Positions 7,716 through 15,459 of a stretch of DNA of 62,753 nucleotides are shown here, piece by piece. The stretch's first letter is position 1. Every line of letters starts with the position of its first letter. The translations under genes were made by a program, and so were the position numbers. The notes under the pieces were generated by a model. That model did not search any database. It was not told the origin of the DNA and saw only the letters and a list, made by a program, of their open reading frames with translations. This stretch comes from Verrucomicrobiota bacterium (GTDB taxonomy: Bacteria; Verrucomicrobiota; Verrucomicrobiia; Opitutales; Opitutaceae): assembly GCA_030604905.1 (NCBI GenBank), contig JAUVVA010000007.1, positions 1 to 62,753 on the forward strand, given 5' to 3'.

Positions 7716-8090
7716 ATGAACTCGCTCCTTGCTCGTTCCCTTCTTTGCGCCGCGTTGGTCTCGGTGCCGGCGATTGTGGCGCATGCGTCCACGTTCGAGG
7801 CGGCGACGGCCGCCATGCGCGAACGCGTGCCGGCGCTGGATCGCGCCAAGGCCGCGGGGGCGGTGGGCGAGGCGAACACCGGCTTGGTGGCGGTGCGCAC
7901 GCCGAGCCCCGAGATCCAGGCCTTGGTGGCGGCGGAAAACGCCGACCGCGCCGTCGTCTTTGCCGAGCTCGCGCGCCGCAACGGCGGCACGGCCGAGGCC
8001 GCCGCGCGGGAGTTTGCCCGCCAGATGGCCCGCGCCAGCAAGCCCGGCGTGTGGCTGCAGCGCGAGGACGGCACCTGGTTCCGCAAGTAG
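7716..8090 (+). CDS. ydbL: YdbL-like periplasmic protein (DUF1318)
   Basis: A 124-residue protein with a signal peptide ending near AIVAHAS. The mature domain has the family hallmarks RAKAAGAVGEANTGLVAV, then a Lys/Arg-and-Ala-rich helical part, and ends KPGVWLQREDGTWFRK, close to the KPGEYVQGINGKWVRK end of E. coli YdbL. In E. coli YdbL limits over-assembly of YnbE on YdbH. The three-gene order ydbH-ynbE-ydbL is the same as in enterobacteria. The insert in the first third (about 15 residues after the signal) is longer than in E. coli. Confidence 0.85.
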   Translation: MNSLLARSLLCAALVSVPAIVAHASTFEAATAAMRERVPALDRAKAAGAVGEANTGLVAVRTPSPEIQALVAAENADRAVVFAELARRNGGTAEAAAREFARQMARASKPGVWLQREDGTWFRK

Positions 8091-8149
8091 GCCGGGAGCG
8101 GGAACGGGCGGACTGGCGCGGGGCGCGTTTCGCGCCGCCGCTTTGCGGC

Positions 8150-9427
8150 TCAGGAAAAGCCGGCGGGCGGGGCGTTGAGCGGGCGGCGCATGATCTCCGC
8201 CGGGGCGCGGCCGGCGCGGAGGAGCGCGACCATCTGGTCCATGGCGGGGGAGATGTGCCGGAAGAAGCGGCCATAGTCGCCGCAGAGGTAGCTGACCGGC
8301 GGCTCGCCCTCTCCCGCGCGCACGAAGCGGTGCTTGGGGCAGTCGCCGTTGCAGGCGAAGCGCACGGGGCAGGCGAGGCAGCGGGCGGGCAGATCCTCCT
8401 TGGCGGCGCCGAAGCGGTCGGCCGCGGCGCTGTTGGCCAGCCGGGTGAGCGGCGCGCGCTCGATGTTGCCGAGCGAGAAGCCGGGGTAGACGTAGTGGTC
8501 GCACGCATACAACTCGCCGTCGTGCTCCAGGGCGAAGGCGCGGCCGCAGCGGCGGGTGTGGGCGCAGACGGTGGGGCCGTGGCCCATCCAGGCGGAGAGG
8601 GCGGACTCGAATTGCTGCACGTAGACGCGGCCGACGTCGCGGCGCACCCAGTGGTCGAAGAGCGTGCGGAGAAACTGGCCGTAGCGGCCGGGCGGCAGGG
8701 ATTGGGGGCTGGCGGCGAACTCGGACTCGCCGGAGGGAACGGGTTGCCGGGCGGGATCGCCGGGCACGGCGTGGGCGAGGCCGCGGGCGGTGTCGCGGGG
8801 CTCGGCGCGGCGCTCGACGAGCGGGATGAACTGGAGGTGGCGCGCGCCGGACTGGACCAGGAAGTCGTAGACCTCGCGCGGGTGGCGGCAGTTGCGGCGG
8901 TGGACGACGGTGAGGGTGTTGAACTCGACGCGGTGGCGGCGGAGGATGCGGAGGCCCTCCATCACGCGGTCCCAGGTGGGGCGGCCGCCGGCGTCGAGCC
9001 GGTAGGCGTCGTGCATGGCGCGGGGGCCGTCGAGGCTGATGCCGACGAGGAATTTTTCCGCGTGGAGAAACTCCCCCCACTCGTCGGTGAGCAGGGTGCC
9101 GTTGGTCTGGAGGGCGTTGTTGATCACGCGGCCGGGGCCGTAGTGCTTTTGCCACGACACGATGCGGCGGAAGGTCTCGAGGCCGAGCAGCGTGGGCTCG
9201 CCGCCCTGCCAGGCGAAGGTGATCTCGGGGGCGTCGACCGGCTGGGCCGCGATGTGCTCGCGGATGAAGGCCTCGAGCGTGGCGTCGTCCATGCGCGGCA
9301 CGCCCGGGCCGGGGTAGAAGGCGCGCTCCTTCTCGAGGTAGTAGCAGTAGCGGCACTCGAGGTTGCAGCGCGCTCCCATGGGCTTGACCATGACGTGGAA
9401 GGGACGTCGGAGCGCGGAGGGATTCAT
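8150..9427 (-). CDS. Anaerobic sulfatase-maturating enzyme-like radical SAM/SPASM protein
   Basis: A 425-residue protein of the anSME type: a radical SAM enzyme that oxidises the sulfatase active-site Cys or Ser to formylglycine without oxygen. The radical SAM cluster motif is Cys21-x3-Cys25-x2-Cys28 (CNLECRYCYY), preceded by the typical FHVMVKPMGARCN start. TFAWQGGEPTLLG, ALQTNGTLL and VGISLDGP are family signatures. The C-terminal SPASM region has several cysteines (GELYACDHYVYP, CLACPVRFACNGDCPKHRF, YLCGDYG) for two auxiliary clusters. Peptide-modifying relatives of other specificity cannot be excluded, but the FGE gene 2 kb away makes a sulfatase role attractive. It is 79 bp downstream of hemN and probably in the same transcript. 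Confidence 0.86.
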   Translation of the reverse strand: MNPSALRRPFHVMVKPMGARCNLECRYCYYLEKERAFYPGPGVPRMDDATLEAFIREHIAAQPVDAPEITFAWQGGEPTLLGLETFRRIVSWQKHYGPGRVINNALQTNGTLLTDEWGEFLHAEKFLVGISLDGPRAMHDAYRLDAGGRPTWDRVMEGLRILRRHRVEFNTLTVVHRRNCRHPREVYDFLVQSGARHLQFIPLVERRAEPRDTARGLAHAVPGDPARQPVPSGESEFAASPQSLPPGRYGQFLRTLFDHWVRRDVGRVYVQQFESALSAWMGHGPTVCAHTRRCGRAFALEHDGELYACDHYVYPGFSLGNIERAPLTRLANSAAADRFGAAKEDLPARCLACPVRFACNGDCPKHRFVRAGEGEPPVSYLCGDYGRFFRHISPAMDQMVALLRAGRAPAEIMRRPLNAPPAGFS

Positions 9428-9506
9428 CGGCGGAAGATGGTCGACGAGAGGGGCGCGAGAACGGGCCGGGGCGGGTGGGCTGAGCGGGAGCGGGACGGGG
9501 GTGGTC

Positions 9507-10964
9507 TCAGAGCGCGCGGGAGAAGCGCTTCGTGGGCGTGGCCTCGCGGGCGAGGTGGGCGTCGAAGCGGGAGGCGACGATGCGCACGAGGAGCACGCCG
9601 GCGGACGTGAGCTCGACGCCGCCGGGGAGGCGCCGCACGAGGCCGTCGGCGACGAGGTCGTCGAGGGAGGCGAGCTCGGCGGCGTAGGTGGAGGCGAAGT
9701 CCAGCCCGAGCTCGGCGGAGAGCGACACGAAGTCGAGGCGGCGTTCGCACATCAGGCCCATGATGATGCGGCGGCGACGCAGGTCCTCCTCGGTGAGGAG
9801 GAGGCCGCGCTCGATGGGCAGGCGGCCGCGGGCGAGGGTCTGGCGGTAGGCGGGGAGCTCGCGGGTGTTTTGGCGGTAGCTGCGGCCGGTCTGGGAGATC
9901 GACGACATGCCGAAGGCGTGGATCGAGGCGCCGGCGCGGGTGGAGTAGCCTTGGAAATTGCGTTGCAGCGTGCCGTCGCGGAGGGCGCGGGCGAGCTCGT
10001 CGTCGGCACGCGCAAAGTGATCCATGCCGATGTGGACGTAGCCGGCGGCGGTGAGTTTGCCGAGGGCGAGGGCGAAGAGGCGGAGCTTTTGCTCGGGCGA
10101 GGGCAGGGCCTGGTCGCGCTCGAGGATTTTTTGCGCGGGCTTCATCCACGGCACGTGGGCGTAGCTGAAGACGGCGAGGCGGTCGGGGCGGAGGGAGAGG
10201 ACCTGCTCGAGGGTGTGGTTGAAGGAGACCTCCGTCTGGTAGGGCAGGCCGTAGATGAGGTCGACGCTGATGGAGCGGTAGCCGGTCTCGCGGAGGAGCT
10301 CGAAGGCGCGGCGGGTCTCGTCGAAGGGTTGGAAGCGGTGGATGGCGAGTTGCACCCGCGGATCGGTGTCCTGCACGCCGAGCGAGGCGCGGCGGCAACC
10401 AAGCTCGTGGTAGGCGCGGGCCTGCTCGGGGCTGATCCGGCGTGGGTCGATCTCGACGGAGACCTCGGCGTCGGAGGCGAGGCGGTGGCGCGCGTGGATC
10501 ATCGCGCCGAGGCGGCGGATCTGGGCGGGCGAAAGGAAGGTGGGGCTGCCGCCGCCGAAGTGGAGCTGGGTGACGGGTTGGGCGGGGTTGATCCAGGGCC
10601 GGAGGAGGTCGAGCTCGAGTTCGAGGTCGTCGAGGTAGGCGTCGGCGAGGTCGCGCTTCTTGGTGATGACGGTGGTGCAGCCGCAGAACCAGCAGCGGCT
10701 CTCGCAGAAGGGGAGGTGGAAGTAGAGGGAGGCGGGCCGGGAGGAGTCGGCGGACTCGGCGCGGAGCGATTCGAGCAGTTCCTCGGTGGCGGTGTCCGGG
10801 GAGAAGAGCGGGGCGGTGGGGTAGGAGGTGTAGCGGGGCGCCGGTCGGTCGTATTTGCGCAGGAGCTCGAGGTCGAGGGCGGCGGCGGGGTCGGCCTCGG
10901 GCAAGGGCGGGCGAGGGCGGGCGACGCACGCGGTCGTGGCGGGTGCGGGCGGGGAGGCGAGCAT
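9507..10964 (-). CDS. hemN: Oxygen-independent coproporphyrinogen III dehydrogenase
   Basis: Radical SAM enzyme that decarboxylates two propionates of coproporphyrinogen III to give protoporphyrinogen IX in anaerobic heme synthesis. ATG 10964 gives 485 residues (E. coli HemN has 457), with KYDRPAPRYTSYPTAP near the N-terminus, a signature of true HemN rather than HemW. The cluster motif is Cys87-x3-Cys91-x2-Cys94, with the extra Cys96 typical of HemN (CESRCWFCGC). LHFGGGSPTFL, YGLPYQT and IGMDHFA are also characteristic. A longer open frame upstream is Pro/Arg-rich and non-conserved, so I exclude it. Encoded upstream of the anSME-like gene. Confidence 0.93.
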   Translation of the reverse strand: MLASPPAPATTACVARPRPPLPEADPAAALDLELLRKYDRPAPRYTSYPTAPLFSPDTATEELLESLRAESADSSRPASLYFHLPFCESRCWFCGCTTVITKKRDLADAYLDDLELELDLLRPWINPAQPVTQLHFGGGSPTFLSPAQIRRLGAMIHARHRLASDAEVSVEIDPRRISPEQARAYHELGCRRASLGVQDTDPRVQLAIHRFQPFDETRRAFELLRETGYRSISVDLIYGLPYQTEVSFNHTLEQVLSLRPDRLAVFSYAHVPWMKPAQKILERDQALPSPEQKLRLFALALGKLTAAGYVHIGMDHFARADDELARALRDGTLQRNFQGYSTRAGASIHAFGMSSISQTGRSYRQNTRELPAYRQTLARGRLPIERGLLLTEEDLRRRRIIMGLMCERRLDFVSLSAELGLDFASTYAAELASLDDLVADGLVRRLPGGVELTSAGVLLVRIVASRFDAHLAREATPTKRFSRAL

Positions 10965-11171
10965 AGGTCCAAGGGTAGGCGGGACGGGGCCCGGGGGCTC
11001 GGCGTTTGTTGGCAGGTAGGGCGCGGTTTTTGGGCGGGCAAGGGACGCGTGACGAGCGGAGGGCCGCTGGGTTGGAAAAGGGCGGAGGCGGTCGCCCCAA
11101 GGAATATTTTGGGGAGTTTTTACCGGTTGTTTTGCCACCCTCGTCGCCGGTGCTTGTCTGTGCCTCGTCCT

Positions 11172-11666
11172 ATGAAAACTCCTAACATCATCTCATCCAG
11201 TCGGGCGGCTTATGCCGCGGGTATCTTGGCCGTCGGTCTTTGCGCCTTGCCGGTAAGCGCCAGCGCGGCGCGTCCGGAAGGCGCCGGCCGTCCGGAGGGT
11301 GCCGGGGCCCAGCGTCCGGCAGCCGCCGAGCAGGCGCGAGCGGAGGCGGAGGCGCGATCCGCCAGGCAAAAGGCCGAGGCCGAGGCAAAGGCGGCCGAGG
11401 GCAAAGCGAAGGGCGAGGCGAAAGCGGCCGCGGGCCAGGCCACGGCCGAGGCGAAGCGGGGCGAGGCGGAGGCGCGGGCCGCGGCGGCCGGAGCCGAGGC
11501 CAGGGGCTTGGCCAAACAGACCGAGAAAAAGGCCGAGCAAGAGCGTAAGGAACTGGGCCGCGGGTCCGAGCAAGGTCAGGCCAAGCGCGCCGAGAACAGC
11601 CGCAAGTGGTGGCGCTTCTGGGACCGTAATCCGCCCGCCACCGAGCCGTCGGCCACGGGCGGCTGA
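11172..11666 (+). CDS. Exported Ala/Glu/Lys-rich coiled-coil protein
   Basis: A 164-residue protein, not recognised. ATG 11172 begins a signal peptide (MKTPNIISSSRAAYAAG...SASA). The mature chain from about residue 45 to 145 is an almost pure charged/Ala helix (repeated AEAKAAEGKAKGEAKAAA-type segments). It ends in an aromatic/basic patch, SRKWWRFWDRNPP, and a short tail. The composition suggests a long single helix or coiled coil in the periplasm. It stands alone, with hemN divergent upstream. The helical low-complexity makes homology statements unsafe. Confidence 0.7.
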   Translation: MKTPNIISSSRAAYAAGILAVGLCALPVSASAARPEGAGRPEGAGAQRPAAAEQARAEAEARSARQKAEAEAKAAEGKAKGEAKAAAGQATAEAKRGEAEARAAAAGAEARGLAKQTEKKAEQERKELGRGSEQGQAKRAENSRKWWRFWDRNPPATEPSATGG

Positions 11667-11699
11667 TCTCCCGGCCGGGGTTTAACCCCAAACACGGCA

Positions 11700-11850
11700 G
11701 TGGAAACCGCAGATGCCGCAGATGGACGCGGATAACCAAGACATGGAGGCTCTGAAACACCTCTCCTCATCGGTGATCAAGTTCAGCCAATCCGTTCTTC
11801 GGGAATCAGCTTTATCTGCGCACTCTGCGCGATCTGCGGTTACTTTCTAC
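11700..11850. repeat. Inverted array of 9-bp CGCAGA repeats
   Basis: The left arm contains AACCGCAGA, TGCCGCAGA and a diverged third copy near 11705-11732. The right arm, read on the other strand, gives AACCGCAGA, TCGCGCAGA and GTGCGCAGA near 11814-11842. The two arms can pair and enclose about 80 bp of unique sequence. It lies between converging genes. The 9-bp period also appears in the dyad at 54720-54810. Confidence 0.7.
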
Positions 11851-11920
11851 TGCCGGATTCGGCCGAGCGCCCCGCCCATCCGCGTGACGCCCGCTCGGCC
11901 TTTGTCTGCTTCGGCGCGGC

Positions 11921-12388
11921 TCAGGGAGCCGGGCTCTCGGTCGGCGAAGGCAGCTCCGCCCACGCGGGGGAGAGGCGCGGGCGACTGGTGGCGTAGCCGG
12001 GGCGGCCGGCGGCGAAACGACGTTCTTGCACGGTAAGGTCGCTGATCTTGGCCACGGTGAAGGTGCGCCAGCCGAGGCGGGCGCCGGAAGCGCTTTCGCC
12101 CTCGATCTGGTAGCCGTGCAGAATCTCCTCGCCGGTGGAGCCGACGCCGCAGGTGTGCGGCTCGAGCGTGCGGAGGCGACCTGCGTAGTGAAAAGTCACT
12201 ACGCGCCGTTCCCTGATCGCCTCGGCGAGCAGGCGCGCGGTCTCGGAGGGCGAGGCTTCGGTGGCGGATGCGGTGGCGGCCGAGACGGCTTGGTCGGGCC
12301 GCGGTCCGGGGCCCGATAGCGCTTCCCCGGCGAGGAGCAGGGCGGGGGCGAGAACCGTGGCGAGGAGGAGCGGGCGTTTCGCGGGCAT
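11921..12388 (-). CDS. Exported WYL-like domain protein
   Basis: A 155-residue protein starting at ATG 12388 with a signal peptide (MPAKRPLLLATVLAPALLLAG). An in-frame ATG five codons upstream is the alternative. Residues 60-130 (EAIRERRVVTFHYAG, LRTLEPHTCGVG, ILHGYQIEG, LGWRTFTVAKISDL) follow the WYL pattern: helix-strand with Tyr, Arg-x-Leu-x-Pro, Gly-Tyr-Gln and Trp-Arg-x-Phe. WYL domains are normally cytoplasmic ligand sensors attached to HTH regulators. Here there is no DNA-binding part and an export signal instead. The function is unknown. It lies 27 bp downstream of the EEP-family gene. Confidence 0.68.
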   Translation of the reverse strand: MPAKRPLLLATVLAPALLLAGEALSGPGPRPDQAVSAATASATEASPSETARLLAEAIRERRVVTFHYAGRLRTLEPHTCGVGSTGEEILHGYQIEGESASGARLGWRTFTVAKISDLTVQERRFAAGRPGYATSRPRLSPAWAELPSPTESPAP

Positions 12389-12415
12389 GGTCGGAAGATG
12401 CACGCCCGGGCCGGC

Positions 12416-13204
12416 TCAGCCCCCGACGGCGAACGCGAAGTCGGCGACGAGGGCGTGATGGTCGCTGGCCGGGGTGGGGATCACCTCGGCGCGCAGGCAG
12501 CGAAGACGCGCGTTGTGGAAGATGTGGTCGAGCACGTAGGGCTGGCGGCGCCAGGTGATGGCCGAGCTTTGCGCGGTGGCGAAGCCTTCCGCGGCAAACT
12601 CGGCGGCGAGGCCCTCGTGATCCCGGATGTTGAAATCGCCGCTGAGGATGGCGGGCAGGCCCGAGGCGTGGGCGGCGCGCAATTGGGCGGCGACGAGGCG
12701 GCGTTGTTGCGGGTGGGCGCGGCTGTCGCTCTTCAACATGAAGAGGGCGAGCAGGTGGGTGTTGAGTAGGCGGAGCGGCTGACCGTCGATCTCGGTGCTG
12801 GCGCCGATGAGGATGCGGTCGGTCGGGGTCTTTTTGTCGCCGAAAAAATCGAACTCGAGCGGTGGCGAGGGCAGCACCTGGGTGAAGGTGTCGCGCAGCG
12901 GGGTGCGGGAGAGGATGGCGAGGCCGATGCCGAAGGGCAGCTCGCGCGGGTCGGCGGGCGGGTAGGCGAAGTAGCCGTGGTAGCCGGGCAGCGCGGCGAG
13001 GAGGCGGGCGTAGTTGCGCGGGGGCTCGGGGCGGCTGCCGCCGGGGCCGACCTGCTCGACTTCCTGGAGGTGAATGATGTCGGCCTCGTGCCGACGAATC
13101 TCGGCGATCGTGTCCTCGAGGCGGATCGGGGCTTGGTCGGGCGCCAGGTCGTCCCAGACCTGGCCATACTGCATGTTGAACTGCAGGACGCGGAAGGGTT
13201 TCAC
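12416..13204 (-). CDS. Endonuclease/exonuclease/phosphatase (EEP) family hydrolase
   Basis: A 262-residue metal-dependent phosphohydrolase. The core motifs are FRVLQFNMQYGQ at the N-terminus, IIHLQEVEQ (metal-binding Glu), GDFNIRDHE (Asp and Asn) and the C-terminal SDHHALVADF (catalytic His). I start at GTG 13204 because it immediately precedes the first core strand; the longer frame upstream overlaps the next gene. No signal peptide is seen, so it is presumably cytoplasmic. The family includes nucleases, sphingomyelinases and inositol phosphatases, and the substrate cannot be told from the sequence. Confidence 0.82.
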   Translation of the reverse strand: MKPFRVLQFNMQYGQVWDDLAPDQAPIRLEDTIAEIRRHEADIIHLQEVEQVGPGGSRPEPPRNYARLLAALPGYHGYFAYPPADPRELPFGIGLAILSRTPLRDTFTQVLPSPPLEFDFFGDKKTPTDRILIGASTEIDGQPLRLLNTHLLALFMLKSDSRAHPQQRRLVAAQLRAAHASGLPAILSGDFNIRDHEGLAAEFAAEGFATAQSSAITWRRQPYVLDHIFHNARLRCLRAEVIPTPASDHHALVADFAFAVGG

Positions 13205-13230
13205 GCGGGGGCGGGGACGGCGGCGGGGAT

Positions 13231-13872
13231 CTAGCGGTTGCCGGGCGCGGCGGGGCCGGTGCGGGCGGGGGGCAGCGAGCCGATGCCGAAGGGGGTGCCC
13301 CCGGGGGAGCTTTCGTTGCTGATATCGCGCGCGGGCTGTTCGGAGCCGGCGGCGGTGACGCCGGGCGGGCGGGCGTCGTTGTGACGGAAGGCGAAGCGGT
13401 TGGCGCGATCGAAGGTGGTGCGCTTGGAGATGGCCGGCTGGGTGTTGTCGGTGATCGGGTGCGCCGCGCCGATCTTGTCCTGGAAACGCGTCGCCACGCG
13501 GGAGCGGTAGGCGTCGTCGCGGGTGGAGAAGCGCGATTCGCGGCCGTTCCACGGGCTCTGCTGGCGCTCGAGAACCTCGGGCTGGGAGCGTTCGGGCGTG
13601 CGGAAGAAGCGTTTCTCGCGGGTTTCCTCGATCTCGATCCCGGAGCGACGTTCACCGACCAGCGCCTCGCGGCGCTCGACCGTGTTGGTGGGGACGCGTC
13701 GGTCCATCAGGACTTCGTTGCGTTCGAGGGGCCGGTTGCCGGGGAGGACCGCTTTCTCGTCGGTGGAGATGCGGGTGGCGCGCTTGGACGCGTCGAGGCC
13801 GCGGGGGGCGGCGTGCGCGGGCACGACGAGCATGGCGAGGGCGAGGGTAGCGAGGCCGACGACGATTCTCAT
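13231..13872 (-). CDS. Exported protein of unknown function
   Basis: A 213-residue protein from ATG 13872 with a signal peptide (MRIVVGLATLALAMLVVPAHA). The rest is very rich in Arg, Glu, Asn and Thr with low hydrophobicity, including ERNEVLMDRRVPTNTVERRE and RFFRTPERSQPEVLERQQ, and ends in a Pro/Gly-rich tail. It is probably largely disordered or extended. No family is recognised. It precedes the EEP-family gene by 26 bp and follows the ThyX-like gene by 39 bp on the same strand, so the three may form one transcript. Confidence 0.68.
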   Translation of the reverse strand: MRIVVGLATLALAMLVVPAHAAPRGLDASKRATRISTDEKAVLPGNRPLERNEVLMDRRVPTNTVERREALVGERRSGIEIEETREKRFFRTPERSQPEVLERQQSPWNGRESRFSTRDDAYRSRVATRFQDKIGAAHPITDNTQPAISKRTTFDRANRFAFRHNDARPPGVTAAGSEQPARDISNESSPGGTPFGIGSLPPARTGPAAPGNR

Positions 13873-13911
13873 GCCGGGAAATGGCATTGCGCCCCATGGG
13901 GCCGGGCAAGG

Positions 13912-15258
13912 CTATTCGGGCTCGGCGGTTCCCTCCACCACCCAAGCGCGCGCCTCGGGGACCTGTTGGAAAAAGCCCGCGAGCGCGGAGGAGAGATGCT
14001 CGGCGTAGCGGAAGTGCGCGCCGAGGCCGGTGCGCAGCTCGGCCTCGTAGATGAACTTGTCCGCGTGGGTGGAGTGCTCGAAGGGCGTCTGCGCGCCGAG
14101 GAGCAGCGAATACACGTAGGCGGGCGAGCCGCGGGAGAGGAGCTCGCGGGTGAGGGCGAGCTGGTCGTCGAGCAGGGCGCGGTGCGAGGCGTGGGTGATC
14201 TCGGGCGGCAGATAAAAACCGGCTTGGATCAGCGGGGTGTGGCGGTGGCCGGTGCGGTGGCGGTTGAGGTCGCGGAGCTCGGCGAGGGCGAGGTTGTTCC
14301 AGGCGAAGGCGACGCGCATGCGGCGGGTGGCGCTGCCCTGCTGGCCGTAGCGGTTGGCGCGGGCGGAGAGGGCCTCGGCGATCGATTGCTCCTCGGCGAG
14401 GAAGGGCGGGGTGGCGCGGTCGACGTGCACCCAGGTCTCGTCGGGCAGGTGCGCGGCGGAGAGGCGGGCGAGGCCGAGGCGGCAGGAGCTGGCGAGCTCG
14501 GCGGCGGCCTGGGCCTCGTGGCTTTTCTCGGCCTGGCTGTGGCGCATGAGGCGCGGGGAGATTTTGAGCAACTCGCCGAGGATGAGGTCGGCGGCGGCGC
14601 GGGCCTCGGGGTGGGGGAGGGAGGCGAGGTGTTTCACCGTCTGCGCCCACATGCGGGAGGTCTGCACGAGGGATACGTTGGTTCGGGTGGCGAAGGGCAA
14701 GAAGTAGCGGGCGCGGTCGAGCTCGTAGTTTTTGCGGATGCGGGCGACGACCGCGGGCTTGGCGTCGGCGGGCACGCGCACGCGGGCGGGCTCGGCTTGC
14801 CCGAGGTCGTCGAGGCGGGCGTATTCGGCCTGATAGGCGGCGAAGGCGCGGGCCATCACCTCGCGCCAGCGCGGGGCGAGGTCGGCGGGGATGCCCAGCG
14901 CCTCGGGCTCGGGCAGCGCGCTGGGGGCGAGGGTGATGTAGCGGGTGGACGACTCCTGGCCGTCGGCCATCTGGGCGATCTCGAAAAGTTTGTAGGCGAG
15001 CCACATCGAGACGTCGTCGAGGGCGATGGCGAGGCCGCCGGTGAGGCCGCCGATGGAGGCGTGGCCGTAGTCGACAAACTTGAGGATGCGGTCGATGGAG
15101 GCGTCGGGATCCGCCGGGTCGACCTTGGCGAGAATGGCGTGGATGCCCTCGTTGCTGCGCGAGTAGCGGGCGAGCACGGAGGCGAGGAGCTCGGGGGTGA
15201 CGCGGGGCAGGTCGGCGGCGGAGGGCGGGGGAACGAGGGCGAGTCCGGTGATGCGCAT
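13912..15258 (-). CDS. thyX: Two-module ThyX-like flavin-dependent thymidylate synthase family protein
   Basis: ThyX makes dTMP from dUMP using FAD and methylene-tetrahydrofolate. The protein starts at ATG 15258 and has 448 residues, about twice a usual ThyX, with two ThyX-like modules. Module 1 has GHASIGG (His66) and then GQESSTRY (100-107), the second half of the signature RHRxxSxNExSxRY, but where RHR should be there is IAQ. Module 2 has RHR at 333-335 (NRHRTGHRHTPL) but lacks the S-x-R-Y half; it keeps the dUMP-site-like ELRTGLGAHFRYAEH. The signature is thus divided between the modules. Since ThyX active sites lie between subunits, one complete site could form within the chain. Enzymatic activity is inferred. 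Confidence 0.78.
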   Translation of the reverse strand: MRITGLALVPPPSAADLPRVTPELLASVLARYSRSNEGIHAILAKVDPADPDASIDRILKFVDYGHASIGGLTGGLAIALDDVSMWLAYKLFEIAQMADGQESSTRYITLAPSALPEPEALGIPADLAPRWREVMARAFAAYQAEYARLDDLGQAEPARVRVPADAKPAVVARIRKNYELDRARYFLPFATRTNVSLVQTSRMWAQTVKHLASLPHPEARAAADLILGELLKISPRLMRHSQAEKSHEAQAAAELASSCRLGLARLSAAHLPDETWVHVDRATPPFLAEEQSIAEALSARANRYGQQGSATRRMRVAFAWNNLALAELRDLNRHRTGHRHTPLIQAGFYLPPEITHASHRALLDDQLALTRELLSRGSPAYVYSLLLGAQTPFEHSTHADKFIYEAELRTGLGAHFRYAEHLSSALAGFFQQVPEARAWVVEGTAEPE

Positions 15259-15329
15259 CGAGTTGGGTCGGGACGCGAGAGACCAAGGGCCCGGTGGACG
15301 AGCGGCGAGCCTGAAAGGGCGGCGCGCGG

Positions 15330-15385
15330 GCGGGGCTGGCGCGAGCGCGGGGCTGGCCACGAGGGCGGGCCTGGCCACGAGGTGG
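15330..15385. repeat. Three imperfect tandem copies of a 17-18 bp unit
   Basis: GGGGCTGGCGCGAGCGC, GGGGCTGGCCACGAGGGC and GGGCCTGGCCACGAGGTG follow one another in the gap between the divergent ThyX-like and DUF374 genes. The sequence is not a recognised operator. Confidence 0.6.
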
Positions 15386-15459
15386 GCGGCCGGGATCGAG
15401 GCGAAGGCTTTTCAGCGGCGGGTTTTTCGTGTCCGCTGCGCGCCCCGCGCTTTTCCCAC

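Noticed and set aside
9363-11666. A single long plus-strand protein covering the anSME-hemN region
   Set aside because: Only its last 164 codons (from 11172) have a signal peptide and independent character. The rest is the shadow of hemN and the anSME-like gene.
15197-15459. An extended N-terminus for the DUF374 protein reaching into the ThyX-like gene
   Set aside because: The upstream residues are shadow sequence of the opposite-strand gene; the family homology begins after GTG 15460.
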